Source: Actinomycetota bacterium
GTDB lineage: Bacteria; Actinomycetota; Actinomycetes; Nanopelagicales; Nanopelagicaceae
Length of the DNA: 8,207 nt
Direction: 5' to 3'
Assembly: GCA_009705025.1 (NCBI GenBank)
Contig: WLDA01000033.1
Location: 1-8,207 of the forward strand
The translations under genes and the position numbers were made by a program. The notes beneath the pieces were generated by a model. The model made no database searches and was not told where the DNA came from. It saw nothing but the letters and a program-made list of their open reading frames with translations. Below, piece by piece: positions 7,628 through 8,207 of this stretch (positions within the stretch are counted from its first letter, which is position 1; every line of letters starts with the position of its first letter).

Positions 7628-8207
7628 CTAAAGTTGGCGAGCTGCTTCTAGTAGCTCGCCAATTCCATGTTCGCGATCGTTTAGATGTAATCGCAACAAG
7701 GGGTAAGAACGAGATTCAAGAGCGCGTCCATCACCTAGCGCTTGTGCCATCAACAGTGTTTCAAAACCAAAATTCTTACCTGGTATTTCAAAATCGATAG
7801 TGCATGCACCTGTAATTTGTAGGAATGCGCCGTTGCGTTGTCCACCTTTATGGAATTGACCAGTTGAATGCAGGAAACGTGGTCCCCAACCAAATGTGAC
7901 AGGACGCTTTGTTTTATGTGCGAGTATCTTTCTCAATTCTGTTATCGCACCATCATCGGCTCGATCTAAGTAAGCCATGATCGCGATGTAGCCATGCTCA
8001 GGAATGCTTGAAATGAATTCTTTTAGTGATTCGATTACTGAAGATCCAGTCCCAAAAATCCCAATTGATGCATCTACTGCGGAGGGGGTAAATACGGGGA
8101 GTTTGCCTGACCATTCGTTCAACAAAACAGAAGTTTGCTCTTTCGCTTCGGTCACATTGGGTTGATTGAAAGGATCAATTTCAAGAGCTGCGCCAACGAG
8201 AGCGGTA
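7628..8207 (-). CDS. pgi: Glucose-6-phosphate isomerase, C-terminal part (5' end outside window)
   Basis: This is the C-terminal portion of a phosphoglucose isomerase, which interconverts glucose 6-phosphate and fructose 6-phosphate. The frame stays open to the right edge, giving 192 visible residues ending at the TAG at 7628-7630. A GTG at 8155 is internal, because the residues before it (EIDPFNQPN) form the recognisable family segment read as INPFDQPNV elsewhere. Other matches are FGWGPRFLHSTGQFHKGG, GAFLQIT, FEIPGKNFGFETL and AQALGDGRAL, followed by LRLHLND. These are typical of the actinobacterial SIS-fold Pgi. The same C-terminal block also occurs in bifunctional transaldolase–Pgi fusions, and the window cannot exclude that. 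The gene faces the gap-pgk-tpiA-secG-rbpA block, so it is a separate transcription unit. Its last codons overlap the hairpin described separately. Confidence 0.92.
   Translation of the reverse strand, partial: TALVGAALEIDPFNQPNVTEAKEQTSVLLNEWSGKLPVFTPSAVDASIGIFGTGSSVIESLKEFISSIPEHGYIAIMAYLDRADDGAITELRKILAHKTKRPVTFGWGPRFLHSTGQFHKGGQRNGAFLQITGACTIDFEIPGKNFGFETLLMAQALGDGRALESRSYPLLRLHLNDREHGIGELLEAARQL
7631..7664. terminator. Long hairpin at the convergent rbpA/pgi ends, probable terminator
   Basis: TTGGCGAGCT (7634-7643) and AGCTCGCCAA (7653-7662) pair perfectly over 10 bp. In plus-strand RNA the stem extends inward to 13 bp through a G-U pair, leaving the loop TCT, and outward by one G-U and one A-U pair. 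On the minus strand the hairpin is followed by CTTTAGTTCTTAG, a T-rich run that contains the pgi stop codon. On the plus strand no clear T-tract follows. It lies about 20 nt after the rbpA stop and within the last codons of pgi, so one element may end both transcripts. Confidence 0.55.

Noticed and set aside
8153..8155. GTG (minus strand) as the start of a short pgi-like gene
   Set aside because: The upstream in-frame residues EIDPFNQPN match the conserved Pgi segment, so this is an internal Val codon of a longer gene.

Overview
This is an ordinary core-genome stretch from an actinobacterium. The evidence is the order uvrC–rapZ–glmR(yvcK)–whiA–gap–pgk–tpiA–secG–rbpA. WhiA and RbpA are strong lineage markers, because RbpA is confined to Actinobacteria. 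Base composition is moderate, by eye far below Streptomyces or Mycobacterium, with many A/T-ending codons. Together with very tight gene packing, this suggests a small-genome, low-GC lineage such as the freshwater acI/Nanopelagicales group. That placement is inference and was not tested.

Layout: Positions 1-3867 hold a plus-strand block: the 3' half of uvrC (cut by the left edge), rapZ, glmR and whiA, with gaps of 39 nt, -4 nt and 4 nt. The only sizeable non-coding stretch on the left, 3868-3984, carries a hairpin, a weak candidate promoter and a hyphenated dyad. A second plus-strand block follows: gap, pgk and tpiA (GAPDH, phosphoglycerate kinase, triosephosphate isomerase), then secG and rbpA. 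gap and pgk overlap by one base, and tpiA, secG and rbpA each have a good Shine-Dalgarno sequence 6 nt before the start. At 7628 a minus-strand gene, the C-terminal part of glucose-6-phosphate isomerase (pgi), converges on rbpA with only 13 nt between them and runs off the right edge.

How the genes fit together: gap, pgk and tpiA catalyse consecutive or linked steps of lower and middle glycolysis, and pgi supplies the upper step. rapZ and glmR belong to families tied to amino-sugar and envelope precursor control. whiA is a DNA-binding regulator, and rbpA supports housekeeping RNA polymerase holoenzyme. secG is part of the protein export channel. uvrC is nucleotide excision repair and is probably here only by conserved synteny.

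I found no mobile element, CRISPR array, tRNA, rRNA, toxin–antitoxin pair or defence island, and no convincing undescribed system. The items worth a second look are small sequence structures: a long hairpin at the rbpA/pgi convergence, the gap leader region, a perfect 18-bp palindrome inside tpiA and a bulged hairpin early in pgk.
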